A stretch of 64,000 nucleotides of DNA, taken from assembly GCF_032854445.1 (NCBI RefSeq), contig NC_088305.1:20011717-20075716 (forward strand). The letters run 5' to 3'. This DNA is from Liolophura sinensis (taxonomy: Eukaryota > Mollusca > Polyplacophora > Chitonida > Chitonidae). The notes below the pieces were generated by a model. It saw only the letters and a list, made by a program, of their open reading frames with translations. It was not told the DNA's origin and searched no databases. Shown in pieces: positions 1 through 20,085 of this stretch. Numbering within the stretch: position 1 is the first letter of the stretch; every line of letters begins with the position of its first letter. Position numbers and translations under genes: made by a program.

Positions 1-51
1 TGGGTCATTATACTGCGTTAGCCCGCTAACCAACTGAGCCACGGAGGCCCC
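1..51 (-). mobile_element. SINE family 1, partial copy (tRNA-like head) cut by the window edge
   Basis: The left edge carries the head of the common SINE: on the minus strand it reads GGGGCCTCCGTGGCTCAG followed by TTGGTTAGCGGGC, matching the box-A part of the full copy at 38459. The body lies outside the window. Confidence 0.7.
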
Positions 52-282
52 TTCTGCTGAAGGTATATGTAATCTTACTTTAATGGTACCAGAAATGTTG
101 GAACACTAGGCAACACCTGTAGAAACCATTTACTTCCAAGGAAATTGACAGGACAACTTTTTAACTCCAGTCTGCCATGAAGAAAACTAGGACACCATTG
201 TACTGTACTGTGGACAAACTACATCTAGTTGGTTAAAAAAATTAAACCACACTGAAAACTGACTGTTGTTCAATTTTTTTTT

Positions 283-288
283 TTTAAT
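283..288 (-). terminator. Possible poly(A) signal (ATTAAA) of the ATP synthase beta gene
   Basis: ATTAAA on the minus strand, about 280 nt past the stop codon, next to a long A-run on that strand. No canonical AATAAA was seen between 1 and 570 on the minus strand. Weak call based on hexamer and position only. Confidence 0.25.
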
Positions 289-569
289 ATTTTTGTCGCG
301 TTGGTTTACAATTTGGTATAATAAACCAACAGTACGAATTATCACAAACCATTAAATATTATCTACAGCAAAAAATTCTGCAATAAATGGTTACACTGAC
401 AAACTAACATAGCACAGTTGGGATGATGCACTTTTCACGAGTCTGCAGATCATAAAAACGACTCAACTGTCAAAATGTCCAAGAGAATGCACAGAAATCC
501 TGATTAGATCATGTGGGAGAACAGCTAGTCAAATGACACAGATTTGTACACGAGCTAAGGTCCATATGT

Positions 570-9133
<8,564 letters not shown>

Positions 9134-9185
9134 GGCGCACAAACCGGGGAGGAGATCACGTGACTTTATAACCAACGGGGAAGGT
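9134..9185 (-). promoter_or_regulatory. Proximal promoter of the ATP synthase beta gene, with E-box and TATA-like motif
   Basis: Just upstream of the start codon, read on the minus strand, are TATAAAG (9170-9164) and a CACGTG E-box inside GTCACGTGAT (9165-9156). CACGTG is the palindromic site of bHLH-zip factors such as USF. The TATA-like motif lies only about 31-37 nt from the ATG, so if used it would leave an almost absent 5' UTR. It may be coincidental. Transcription start not determinable from sequence. Confidence 0.35.
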
Positions 9186-10442
9186 GCCCGGATGAAATTT
9201 GCCTGCGTCATGAGATATAGTCTATTTCAATATTGCACTATCCAGAAAAAAATGAAATTCATTATAGCTTCCACTACTCTGCTACTCTGCTTAAAATTTC
9301 CCACAACAAGGATCTTGGTGATTATAAATGAATATTGTTGTTTAATTAGGTAAGTGTTTGTATTTTCCTGTTTTTTTTTTATGTTTAGTTAATTTGACAT
9401 GGATAGGCCTATACATAAGTCAAATCCATTTTAGGGATGAAAAACGATGTAATATTGACCATTGTCTGTGTTACCGGTAGGCCTACTGTGTTCATAAAGG
9501 TATACCAAAATCCATCTATTTATACCTCCATGGTGTAATTATGAAATAAATCTGTTTTTAGGGAGTATATTATTTTTCCCTGTATTGAATTATCAGAGTT
9601 GATTATACTATAGAGAACAAAAAGATGAAATGCACAATTCATTTAAGACAAGTGCAGAAATATTTTTTCATCAATTGTCTATCACTGTAGACTTGCATGG
9701 TGTCATTGGCCTGATATCTTACAGTGGCACATTTTGCTTGATTTTGATTGATTGATACATATAGGACCATTAATAAATTTTAGTGAAGTTTGAAGTTAAT
9801 ATCATCTCAGAAAAACTGAAGTGTTGTCATCAAAAATATCAGCTTAAGGTCTTTGAAAGTGCAGTTTATAGGCCAAACTTTTGGAGAAATACAGTAAGTG
9901 ACAGCCTTGGGAAGATTCGGCTACAACGAGACGTCCACTAGTGATTTGTCTTAAATAAAGATTTGTCTGGAATCAGACAGACAGACTAAATAGCTTTTTA
10001 TGCAGGCTGCAATTTACAAGATAGTAGTAAATGGCCTAAAATTTTGACCATAATCAAGTTGCACCCGATTGCGAGAGCTTTATTGATCTCAGAAAGGTAT
10101 GGCAAGCTTTGTTAGGGAGGTAGGATGATGTCCAGCTGAGAAACTCTAGGCACAAAAAGTAATACTGATGACATTTATGAATTCACCTCTAAAAGTGTGA
10201 TTTTTGGTGCAAAATTTTAAGTCATTTACTGTAGACTGTCCGACACTGTCCAGGGAATTTGTTTGATTTGTTTTATTGCAACCTAATAGGTTTCAATCTA
10301 ATAAAATGTATTTGAAATGATTTGGATTCAAAATGCATCTTTTCCTTACGTCAAGTTTTTACCCCTTTATACACACAGACTATAGACTCTATAGGGGAGA
10401 CCAGTTTGAAGACAATTAATGTTCCAGTTCTTGGTACCCTTG
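9186..10442. other. Intergenic, AT-rich, no gene recognised
   Basis: Upstream flank of the ATP synthase beta gene. Short ORFs only, no recognisable protein, no tandem array. A Y-rich tract lies near 9365. Confidence 0.6.
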
Positions 10443-10452
10443 CAGTGCCTTG

Positions 10453-10712
10453 GCTTATTTGATTGATGTTTTACGCCTCACTCAAGAATATTTCACTTAA
10501 ACGACAGCGGCCAGCATTATGGTGGGAGGAAACCAGGCAGAGCCTGTGGAAAACTCACAACCATCCGTGGGTTGCTGCCAGACCTACTCACGTAGGACCG
10601 GAGAGGAAATCAGCATGAGCTGGACTTGAACTCACTATGTCCGGATTGGTGAGGGGCTCCTGGGTCATTGCGCTGCACTGGTGTGCTAGCCTCGGAGGCC
10701 ACTGAGACCCCC
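10453..10712 (-). mobile_element. SINE family 1, near full-length, with 9-bp target-site duplication
   Basis: Shows all parts of the family: tail and core (gattgatgttttacgcctc, caagaatatttcacttaa, gcattatggtgggagg, gggttgctgccagacc), box-B side (gacttgaactcac) and head (ctagcctcggaggcc). The 9-mer agtgccttg flanks it at 10444-10452 and 10713-10721, as expected for LINE-type retroposition. The right copy is the first unit of the 43-bp array, so the SINE landed at the edge of that array. Confidence 0.85.
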
Positions 10713-11140
10713 TAGTGCCTTGACTGGACGCAAGTTTTTGTATATTAGGATGCAATCAAGATAAACAAGTTTGATCACACGATTTCAGTTTTGGCTTTCC
10801 TTCCTGAAGTGCTGTGGCTGGATGTAAGTTCATGTATATTAGAGACCAGTTTCCACACAATGGTCCAGTTTTGGGCTTCTAGTGCCATGACTGGACACAA
10901 GTTGCAGTTTTCGATGTTTTTTTAATGCCATGACTGGACGCATGTTCCAGTTTTGGGTTTCCTTCTAGTGCCATGACTGGATGCAAAGTCCAGTTTGGGG
11001 TTTCCTTCTAATGCCATGACTGGATGCAAAGTCCAGTTTTGGGTTTCCTTCTAGTGCCATGACTGGATGCAAAGTCCAGTTTTGGGTTTCCTTTTAGTGC
11101 CATGACTGGATGCAAGTTCCAGTTTTGGGTTACCTTCCTG
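10713..11140. repeat. Tandem array, about 43-bp unit
   Basis: Units contain ccatgactggatgcaa, gtccagttttgggtttcc and ttctagtg. The best-preserved block is 10920-11130; the left part is diverged. The core ggtttccttctagtgccatga recurs in modified form in the neighbouring 91-bp array, so the two are probably related. Confidence 0.85.
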
Positions 11141-11389
11141 ACTAGCATAAATACATTCAACGAAGACCAGTTTTACACGCAGTGCTTCCTTCTGGTGTCA
11201 TGATAGGACGCCACAAATTGTAGAAGTGTGAGGGGGTGAACCTCTTGGGGTTTGTACCATAGACCTTTGGGTTTCATCGAGTCCATGCTTTTATCACCAG
11301 AGGAAAGGAAAATTCACTCCAGCTCGGTTGTAGATAGCTTTGGATTTCCACCTGTCACATAAGATTCAAAGCAGACAAGTTTGAAGTGT

Positions 11390-11895
11390 AAACATTCATT
11401 TTGAGTTTTCTCCTGGTGTCCTGACAGGGCATTGTGCTTTGTGCATGAGAAATACATTCAAGGGAGACCAATTGCTGGAGAGAAAACCAGCATAGGTTTC
11501 CTTCTGGTGTCATAACAGGGCATAGTGCTTTGTGCATGAGAAATGCTTTCAAGGGAGACCATTTGCTGGAGAGGAAACCAGCTTAGGCTTCCTTCTGGTG
11601 CCATGACAGGGCATTGTGCTTGGTGCATAAGAAATACATTCAAGGGAGACCAATTGCTGGAGACAAACCAGCTTAGGTTTCCTTCTGGTGTCGTTACAGG
11701 TCATTGTGCTTTGTGCATGAGAAATGCTTTTAAGGGAGACCAATTGCTGGAGAGGAAACCCGCTCAGGTTTCCTCTTGGTGTCACGACAGGGCATTGAGC
11801 TTTGCACATAAGAAAGCATCCACATGAGGCCATTTACTGTGGAGGAAACCAACTTAGGTTTCCCCCTGGAAGAGAGGAAACTAGCTTAGGTTTCC
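11390..11895. repeat. Tandem array, about 91-bp unit
   Basis: About five units containing ttccttctggtgtcatgaca, gggcattgtgctttgtgc, gagaaatacattcaaggg and gaccaattgctggagagg. Repeat-driven open frames exist on both strands, but none resembles a known protein. Confidence 0.85.
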
Positions 11896-11899
11896 CTCT

Positions 11900-13160
11900 G
11901 GATGAGGGAATACCAGATTAGGTTTCTCTTTGTAATCTAAACAAATAATAGTCCAACAAACTCCACAGTCTCAGTGGCACAAGTTTTATCTTCTCAGAGT
12001 ATGTTGAATTCTGATGATCAGATGGAACAGATACATCCCATATTTATCAATGTAGTACACGTCCATGCATGCCCTATCAACAGTGGAAGATGAAAAAGAC
12101 AGGATATGAAATCATAATAAAAATAAGATGGTATATGCAAAACATGCATACACAACACTTCTGTTACATTGCGACAAACAATATTACAAGACTGAAGCAA
12201 TCTGACAGGATATCTTTATATAGGTGAGAGTTTGCGGATTTGGAGGATGGCAATGGGAGGGAGGGGATACAACAGGTGTTTTTTTTTTTTCTAAAGAGCA
12301 GCCCTTGAGCCTCACCTAATTTGTAGCTCAGCCGCCTTAATTTGGAAATGTTTCTTCTCCTCCTGCAGCCCTGTGTCAATTGCATACAGATGGAACAGTT
12401 AATATCTGTCAGTTCAAAGTTGATGAAGAGATAAACAGGAAGTCCTCAGTGTTTGCCGTTCGACAATGTTTAACAAGCTAGTGAGATGGTGGACTGCACT
12501 GGATAAGGCTTTTCAAGATAGAGACTATACCTGAGATATTTAGCAACAACTCAATCAGCGCAAATCCTGTCTAATTTTTGCTATTATATTCGAACAGCCC
12601 AAACAATCACCTTTCACAAGATATCAGCCTCGTCTGTACACATGTAACCATTCAAAGATGGAGAAAAAAGTTCCCAAAATTTATAGTGCAGATTTTAACA
12701 CTATAAAGTGTACGGGTACAAACCTGATATTTTCCGACACACAATAATTTAAGTTATTCTTCTCCTTGGTAAATGGAGAAAATTTGATTTCATTAGCGAT
12801 TATGGATGCTTTTGCCAAAAGTTTCGACAACAGCCTCTTTAAACTTGTCTTAGGGAGATCATGACATACACTATTTTGGTGATTAACTACAAAATTAACT
12901 AATTAATCAACCATGTTAATGACAGGCTTAATTATTTGCATAATACAACAGGCACAAACTCGATCTCCAACTTCCACATGGATATTCAACCAAATGTGCA
13001 ATTAAACTAATTCAGCCAAAATGTCAAACAAACTACAGAACTATGATGTCTACGGCAATGTTACACAACTTGAAACTTAAAAGTTTTTTAGCTTAAAGAG
13101 TCTATATATGCCAGTGTTTTCATGTAAATCATGTCATAGGAGTAGACAAAGAAGTTAAAG
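11900..13160. other. Intergenic, AT-rich, no gene recognised
   Basis: Between tandem arrays. Contains a T-run near 12280 and only short chance ORFs. Confidence 0.55.
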
Positions 13161-13164
13161 GAAG

Positions 13165-13505
13165 CTAAAAAAAAAATAAAACAAAACTCCAAGTGAAACG
13201 GTCTTCACATGAGAGACATTCTGTTCAGAACAAATAAGTTTTTCAGAAAAAAGAACCTACAACTGCAGCTGTTGCCATCTAACATGAAAAGACACTTAAT
13301 ACATAGAAGTTTGTCAGCAAAAAGAACCCATAATTACAACTGTCTTCAGTTAAACTGCCAAACATGAAGAGATGTTTCACTTGGAACACATGAGTTTCTC
13401 AACAAAAAGAACCATTTAAGGTAAACTGTTGTTAACATGAACAGATATCACACTTGTTTTACAGAAAAAAAGAACCGATGAGTATAGTTGTCTTCAAATA
13501 AATCA
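13165..13505. repeat. Degenerate tandem repeat, about 75-85-bp unit
   Basis: Recurring pieces: aacatgaa(g/a)aga, cac(t/a)t...gaa, (g)tttntcagaaaaaagaacc, then aactg..gtcttca. Four or five diverged units. Confidence 0.55.
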
Positions 13506-13807
13506 TGTACCAAGAACAGAACTGTAACCATGACGTCATCACATCTGGTGAAAAAAGAAATCTGCATTTGAAAAGAAAGAATTTTTTACTTTCTTCTGAA
13601 GTACTTGTCTATAATTGTTGCACCTCCTTTCCCTTTGTTCAAAGGTTAAACTTACGATATCACAACAAAAGTAGGCATCAACCTGTTGAGCATCAAAGAA
13701 ATTACTTAGTTCATGTACATAAACCTCAAAGGAAAAACAAACACTGCAGCCTAAATGCAGACAAAATTTCACAGATCTACTTCCGTAATATGAAGTAATA
13801 CATGACA

Positions 13808-13919
13808 CATGCATATGGAATTTTCCAGCAAATACATGTATGTGGAATTTTCCAGCAAATACATGTATGTGGAATTTTCCAGCAAATACATGTATATGGA
13901 ATTTTCCAGCAAATACATG
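13808..13919. repeat. 27-bp minisatellite, 4 copies
   Basis: Unit built from ggaattttccagcaaatac plus atgtatgt. Because 27 is divisible by three, open frames pass through it on both strands as a 9-residue repeat; these are by-products. The unit contains the palindrome ggaattttcc. Confidence 0.9.
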
Positions 13920-14902
13920 CAAGTTAATATTCAGCATTTTTTTTTTTGTCTTTTCTTTATAAGACAAATGTTCCATTTCTACAGACTTAAATCCAAAAGT
14001 GTATTCTAATACATCATTTGCACTTCTGGTCATATGTTGGATTTCTAACACCAGAATTCCATGGTCCAAGTGCGTGTAGAGAAAGGCACAATCTATGAGA
14101 GACCAATGAAGTTTTTGTTTTGAGATCCAATATGGCTGTTCCTGAAAGTCATGTATGGCTTTACAGAAGGACTACAGAGCCAGCGGAGGGTATGTGCTTT
14201 TTTTCCAAAAGGTTGCAATGTTCAGTTCAAAATGTTGCAATTTTCTAAACTAAACTCACTGTAAGACAGGATACACAAATCACAAACATGTTAACTTTGC
14301 ATTATCTTGTTGATAGAAGTTGATAAGCAGTATTAAACTAGCCAGCAGGTTTTCAGCTAACATCACCAAACTAAAAAGCACTGAACAAAAACACTGTCCT
14401 GTCTTTTTTAATTTTTCTTCTCTGATCTTCACTTCTTTCTACCAGTAAGTAAACTAATCATCAGACAACTAATACAGTTTTATAAGTGGCCGATAAATGC
14501 ATCTTCTCAAAATCTTTTCCAAAAAATCTACATACACATACGTATATATCAAGAAAAAAAAACATAGATCTCAGTCCCATTTCATTTCATTATAAATTAA
14601 TAATACACATATGTTTAATATATCACTTCAAGGCATAAAACAAAATGTATAAAAAGTCCACATCAATTTCAAGAATTGTCATTAGTTATATCCCTAGACA
14701 AGAAAGTAACACTGGAAAAATTACAATGTAAAAAAAAAAAAAATGACACAACTACATGTACCTGTAAATATATATACGATTTTTTTTATGAAAATGATTA
14801 CACATTCTGGGTTGAGACATATTTTGTGATAAATCCTACACAAACGTAAGTATTATGATCAGTGTAAAACACGACAGGTTCATACAGGCATCCACAAACA
14901 TA

Positions 14903-15250
14903 AAGGCCTAATGGTTAAAGCATTCATCTCGCAATCATGAGGCCTCAGGATCAAACCCGGTCATACCAAAGACTTTAAAAATGGTACTTGCTGCTGCCTC
15001 GCTAGGAACTCAGCACTGAGACCTCACTGAGAGCAAGGAAACAGAACTGGTTGGCCCAGTGTCTGTATAATGTACCTGGGTGAGGTGTCATGTCTGGTGT
15101 CTTTGACATGATACTCCAGTAGCAGCAGCACTTTGGCAACAAGGACTCACCCTGCCACAAGAAGACACAGTATATGTACACACACATAATGACTCCTTGT
15201 CATATGACTGAAGAATTGTTCGACATTAAACCCCAAGCATACATACATAC
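14903..15250 (+). mobile_element. SINE family 3 (tRNA-derived)
   Basis: Head resembles a tRNA gene: ggcctaatggttaaagcatt (box A region) and ggatcaaacccgg (box B region). The body ends in ttcgacattaaaccccaagc followed by a CATA-rich tail. A related copy in opposite orientation lies at 51705-51935. Confidence 0.75.
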
Positions 15251-15779
15251 AAAACATAACCCCACTTGTTACAAACAGCATAATTCAGCAGATTTAGGCA
15301 AATTGCCTGCAGCGCAGAGGCATAATATAAACAAGCATCTGAGGCTGATTGGACAAAGTCGTTTCTGTCTATATACAGCAGTAAGTCGAAATTTAAAACA
15401 TCTTTATTCTTTCTGGTGCTGGGGTTTAAAGCTTTGAGATTTGTCCTACAATAACATTGATGAGGTGGTCAACATTTACAGTTCTAGGGCTGATAATATT
15501 TTAAGACATACAGTAGCTTTGATTTGCTGGCAATTCGTTAAACTAAAATGGTGTGCTATGGAAACAGATGTTCTATAGCCAAGAAATGGACTCTGCATTT
15601 CAAGCTTTAGTTTAACTTCATGCAAATCGGTAGTTGAATTTTTTGTTTAACTTTAAGCAACTTTGTAGTTTAAGCTTTTAACTTCAAGCATACCAGTAGC
15701 TGAACTTCAACCAACTCGGTAAATGAAGGCTTTAACTTCAAGCAATTCAGCATTTTACGTTTTTATTTAACTTCAGTCA

Positions 15780-16411
15780 ACCTCGGTATTTGAAGTATTC
15801 GTCTGACAGCAAACAACCTCAGTATCTGAAGTATTCGTCTGACTGCAAACAACCTCAGTATCTGAAGTATTCGTCTGACTGCAAACAACCTCAGTATCTG
15901 AAGTATTCGTCTGACTGCAAACAACCTCAGTATTTGAAGTATTCGTCTGACTGCAAACAACCTCAGTATCTGAAGTATTCGTCTGACTGCAAACAACCTC
16001 AGTATTTGAAGTATTCGTCTGACTGCAAACAAACTCAGTATCTGAAGTATTCATCTGACTGCAAACAACCTCAGTATCTGAAGTATTCGTCTGACTGCAA
16101 ACATCCTCAGTATTTGAAGTATTCGTCTGACTGCAAACAAACTCAGTATCTGAAGTATTCATTTGACTGCAAACAACCTCAGTATCTGAAGTATTCGTCT
16201 GACTGCAAACAACCTCAGTATCTGAAGTATTTGTCTGACTACAAACAACCTCAGTATTTGAAGTATTCGTCTGACTGCAAACAACCTCAGTATTTGAAGT
16301 ATTTGTCTGACTGCAAACAACTTCAGTATCTGAAGTATTCATTTGACTGCAAACAACCTCAGTATTTGAAGTATTCGACTGACTGCAAACAACCTCAGTA
16401 TCTGAAGTTTT
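15780..16411. repeat. 36-bp tandem array, about 17.5 copies
   Basis: Unit: cctcagtatctgaagtattc then gtctgactgcaaacaa. Very regular with sparse substitutions. As 36 is 3 x 12, long open frames run through it in at least one plus-strand and two minus-strand frames; the plus frame repeats QYLKYSSDCKQP over about 200 residues. No signal peptide, splice context or known family supports coding. Confidence 0.95.
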
Positions 16412-16853
16412 GCTTCAGTATTGGATCTAGTCACCAGGAACAGATATTACTTGTCCGCAGACTAACTGGATATTTAGATCGGAGGCCTGTCCTTTGGAAC
16501 CAATAGGTGCCAACAATTTAAGTCTCATGACTTATTTTGTGAAGCTGTTTGACCAAAAGCTGGTATGTTCAGTTCCCGATCTTGACTAAAAGTACCGATT
16601 GAACACGACTGCAAGACAGCATGGTAGGTCACACGATTTCTCCAATTTAGCGTCAATAACATGCGATATGAATATGGTATGGGTTTTTTAAAGAATCTGT
16701 TTTTTTCAGACATTTAAGAAGCGAGTCAATGACAAACAATGGTAGCAACAGAAAGCATTTATCTTACTGTGCACATCTATATACGTCAGCATTTTTCAAA
16801 TAATTTCTCTGATTAAATGAAGAATCTTGTGCAAACAACGGTAGCAAACCTAA

Positions 16854-17111
16854 AGTTCCTCACTCCCCACAGAAAGGCCTTATGGTACCGCACTCAAGTT
16901 CCTCACTCCCTACAGGAAGGCATTATGGTACTGCACTCAAGTTGCTCACTCCCCACAGGAAGGCCTTATGGTACCGCACTCAAGTTCTTCACTCCCGACA
17001 GGAAGGCCTTATGGTACCGCACTCAAGTTCCCCACTCCCCACAGGAGGGTCTGACGCTACTGCACTCAAGTTCCTCACTCCCCACAGGAAGATCTTATGG
17101 TACTGCACTCA
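16854..17111. repeat. 43-bp tandem array, 6 copies
   Basis: Unit: agttcctcactccccacag, gaaggccttatggtacc, gcactca. Not similar to the 43-bp unit at 10713 despite equal length. Confidence 0.92.
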
Positions 17112-17114
17112 TTT

Positions 17115-18205
17115 ATACATTCAAATATCAAAGACAAGAGCCTCAACAAAAAACTGATACACTGGAATTATTCCATATTTTCTAAATAAGTTAACATGCA
17201 AAACAGTTATTAAAGAATTAAAAAGTCATTGTCTTTAATACAATTAATGCATTAAAGTACATGTATATGTTAAAATATAAACTTGATCAATAACTTTTAT
17301 CTTGTACGAAACTAACAGGGAAAACACTACTGTCCATGACAATGACAGCTTAATAGCACTTCCGTAAAGCACAAATAAATAAAACAAACATACCACAATT
17401 TAATACTAATTCAAGAGTTAACAAAAGTCAAAATAGCACCGTGCTACAGGTATTAACACTTCCTCATTTATGACACTTCAAAAAGCTAATAAAATTCAAA
17501 TAGATCAGGTATTATCAGGAAACAAAGTAATCAACATATATACTATGTTGCTCAGGCTTTTATTTAGACAGGCTATACAGTACACAGTTCAGAAATTCAG
17601 AAAATAACATATCTGTAACACATCTATTAGTACAGGCTGAGCAATTGAAAGAAAAGAAAGGAGAAAAAGCTGGATCTTTTCTCCCAGATCATGAATTGTT
17701 CATGAATTTTTATCATGAACAGTACAAGATTATGTCTCGTGGGTGTTCAAGACAGGCTTCATTACATCTACTGGACAAAATATAGATTTGTTCTTGTTGT
17801 TTAACAGTATTAAAATGTAACTGTCTGTGGCAGCCTTTTATAATCGGATGCGGCAAATTTAAACAAAAACTCTCAAGATTTTCATTTTATATGGGAGAAT
17901 GAGTGTAAAAAGTTTGTGTGTATCAAACAAAATGAGAAAATGTTTTTCCACTAGAATCAGAATACATACATTCAATGCTGTAAAAGAGATATGCATCTGG
18001 TCTAATTGCTTGCTAAACAATGATCATCCATTCTCACCACAGCTTCAGAAAATGTCTTGACAACGTTAACATTGAAAGAAAAGAAAGGAGAAAAAAGCAG
18101 ACACCAGACTATGCCCTAAATGACCCCAAATCGCCCCCCCCCCCCCCCCCGCCCCTCCAACAATGCTGTTTAGTAGTTATAACATTAAAAGTCATTACAG
18201 TTCAT
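17115..18205. other. Gene-free AT-rich stretch with a poly-C run; possible MRAS 3' flank
   Basis: No gene recognised. A minus-strand AATAAA occurs near 17560 and could serve a very long MRAS 3' UTR, but nothing closer confirms it. A C-run of about 18 nt sits near 18133-18151. Confidence 0.4.
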
Positions 18206-18223
18206 GATTTGAAAGTAATGGAA

Positions 18224-18470
18224 TGACCCAGGAGCCTCTCACCTACGCAATTGCTGTGTGTTCAAGTCCGGCTCATGCTGGACTCCTCTCTGGCGGTATG
18301 TAGGAAAGTCTGCCAGCAACCTGTGGATACGCGAGGGTTTCCCCCGGGTTCTGTTTGGTTTCCTCTCACCGTAATGCTGGCCGCCATCATATAAGTGAAA
18401 TATTCTTGAGTACGACGTAACACACAAATTAAATACAACCAATTAAATAAATAAATAAATAAATAAATAA
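18224..18470 (+). mobile_element. SINE family 1, 5'-truncated, with 13-bp target-site duplication
   Basis: Starts at the body (tgacccaggagcctctc), passes the box-B side gtgttcaagtcc and the core (cagcaacctgtgg, ggtttcctctcacc, gaaatattcttgagtac), and ends in an (AAAT)n tail. The sequence gaaagtaatggaa is repeated exactly at 18211-18223 and 18471-18483, so this is a genuine retroposed insertion. Confidence 0.92.
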
Positions 18471-18689
18471 GAAAGTAATGGAAAGAGTAGACTCATAATT
18501 TCTATATGAAATTCCTTAGTCTGATGGTAAATTCAGAATGACTAGTTTGTTCAGAATGCAGCTGTGGTCCTTCCCATGAGAAACGAGCTTCATATCATCC
18601 CTTGAACAACACCCAGATGGGGGTACAGATATCTTGGTCCATAACTCATTATTGTTTCACCAAAGTTGATTTTCACTTCAACACAAACA

Positions 18690-19165
18690 CACACCGGTAC
18701 AGCATCTGACATTCGACCTCATGATTCTACAGTCCATCAGTGTACCTGACAATCAACCTCATAATCCCACAGTCCATCAATGTACCTGACAATCAACCTC
18801 ATAATCCCACAGTCCAGCAGTGTACCTGACAATCAACCTCATAATCCCACAGTCCAGCAGTGTACCTGACAATCAACCTCCTGGTCTACAGTCCAACAGT
18901 GTACTTGACAATCTATCTCATAATCGCACAGTCCATCAGTGTACTTGACAATCTACCTCATAATCCCACAGTCCATCAGTGTACCTGACAATCAACCTCA
19001 TGATCCCACAGTCCATCAGTGTACCTAACAATCAACCTCCTGGTCTACAGTCCAACAGTGTACTTGACAATCTACCTCATAATCCCACAGTCCATCAGTG
19101 TACCTGACCATCAACCTCATGATCCCACTGTCCATTGATGTAAACAAACAACCTCATGACCCTAG
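18690..19165. repeat. 40-bp tandem array, about 11-12 copies
   Basis: Unit: gtacctgacaatcaacctc, ataatcccacagtccatcag, t. Some units carry the variant ctggtctacagtccaac. Downstream of MRAS, possibly within a long 3' UTR. Confidence 0.92.
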
Positions 19166-19324
19166 AGGCAATCAGGTTTTCTAGGAACACCTATGATACC
19201 TGCTGACAAAGCTTTAACTGTCATCTTTGAACTGCAACACAACAACAGAGACACTATTGCCATATAAAAACAATATCCCAAAATAGACACCATGTCACTA
19301 CAGAGACACAAAATGGACACATGG

Positions 19325-19655
19325 CTGCCTTGTAACAACATGAAAACCACATCGCAACAAGAAACCCTCCATGCAACATGAAAACCTCATTGCAACATGA
19401 ATCCACAATGCAACATGAAAACCACAATGCAATATAAAGATCACATTGCAACATGGAGACTACACTGTAACACAGAGACCACAATGCAAAGTGAAAACCA
19501 CACTGCAACATGAAAACCACAATGCAACATGAAAACCACACTGTGACATGAAAACCACACTGCAGCATGGAGATCACAATGCAACATGAAAACCACACTG
19601 TGACATGAAAACCACACTGCAGCATGGAGATCACAATGCAACATGAAAACCAAAT
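19325..19655. repeat. 19-bp minisatellite, about 17 copies
   Basis: Unit acatgaaaaccacactgca with variants (acaatgca, acactgtg). A 62-bp block around 19510-19580 is repeated immediately after it, showing recent multi-unit duplication. The minus-strand open frame (Phe/Met/Cys-rich) is a repeat artefact. Confidence 0.9.
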
Positions 19656-20085
19656 TACAGTACAGGCACCAAGTCACCATATACACCTCATACATGTATG
19701 TATAAGTACAGTGAACATGTGAACTGCTGAGTGTATACACTACAGGTGAGTACGCAAAAATACAGTCTGATGACAGTGGACAATATGTACATGGCAGACA
19801 ACAGTTGTCACCTTCAAGTCTGGTCACCTCATGAATCGGGATCAGCATGGCACATGGCTGCACGCTGTGTAAATGACACATATTACCCAACATGACAAGA
19901 ACTTGCCAAATCGACCAATGAAAAGGCTGCCAACATGGCATGGGGTGCCAAATTGACACATGGTACCGGAATTGACAATGGAATGTCAAACTGATAAAAA
20001 GTGACACCTTAAAGCAGTGAGAGCGTGAACATTGGAATATTGCTGATGAGAGCAAACAAGGTGAACTCCCCACCCCCCCACCCCC

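Noticed and set aside
13539..14069. 176-codon minus-strand open frame
   Set aside because: Spans the 27-bp repeat and low-complexity DNA; no homologue recognised.
15773..16506. Long open frames (189 and 238 codons) on opposite strands
   Set aside because: They are produced by the 36-bp array; no family, signal peptide or splicing support.
19254..20073. 126- and 210-codon Met/Phe/Cys-rich minus-strand frames
   Set aside because: Translation of the 19-bp minisatellite; composition follows the unit.
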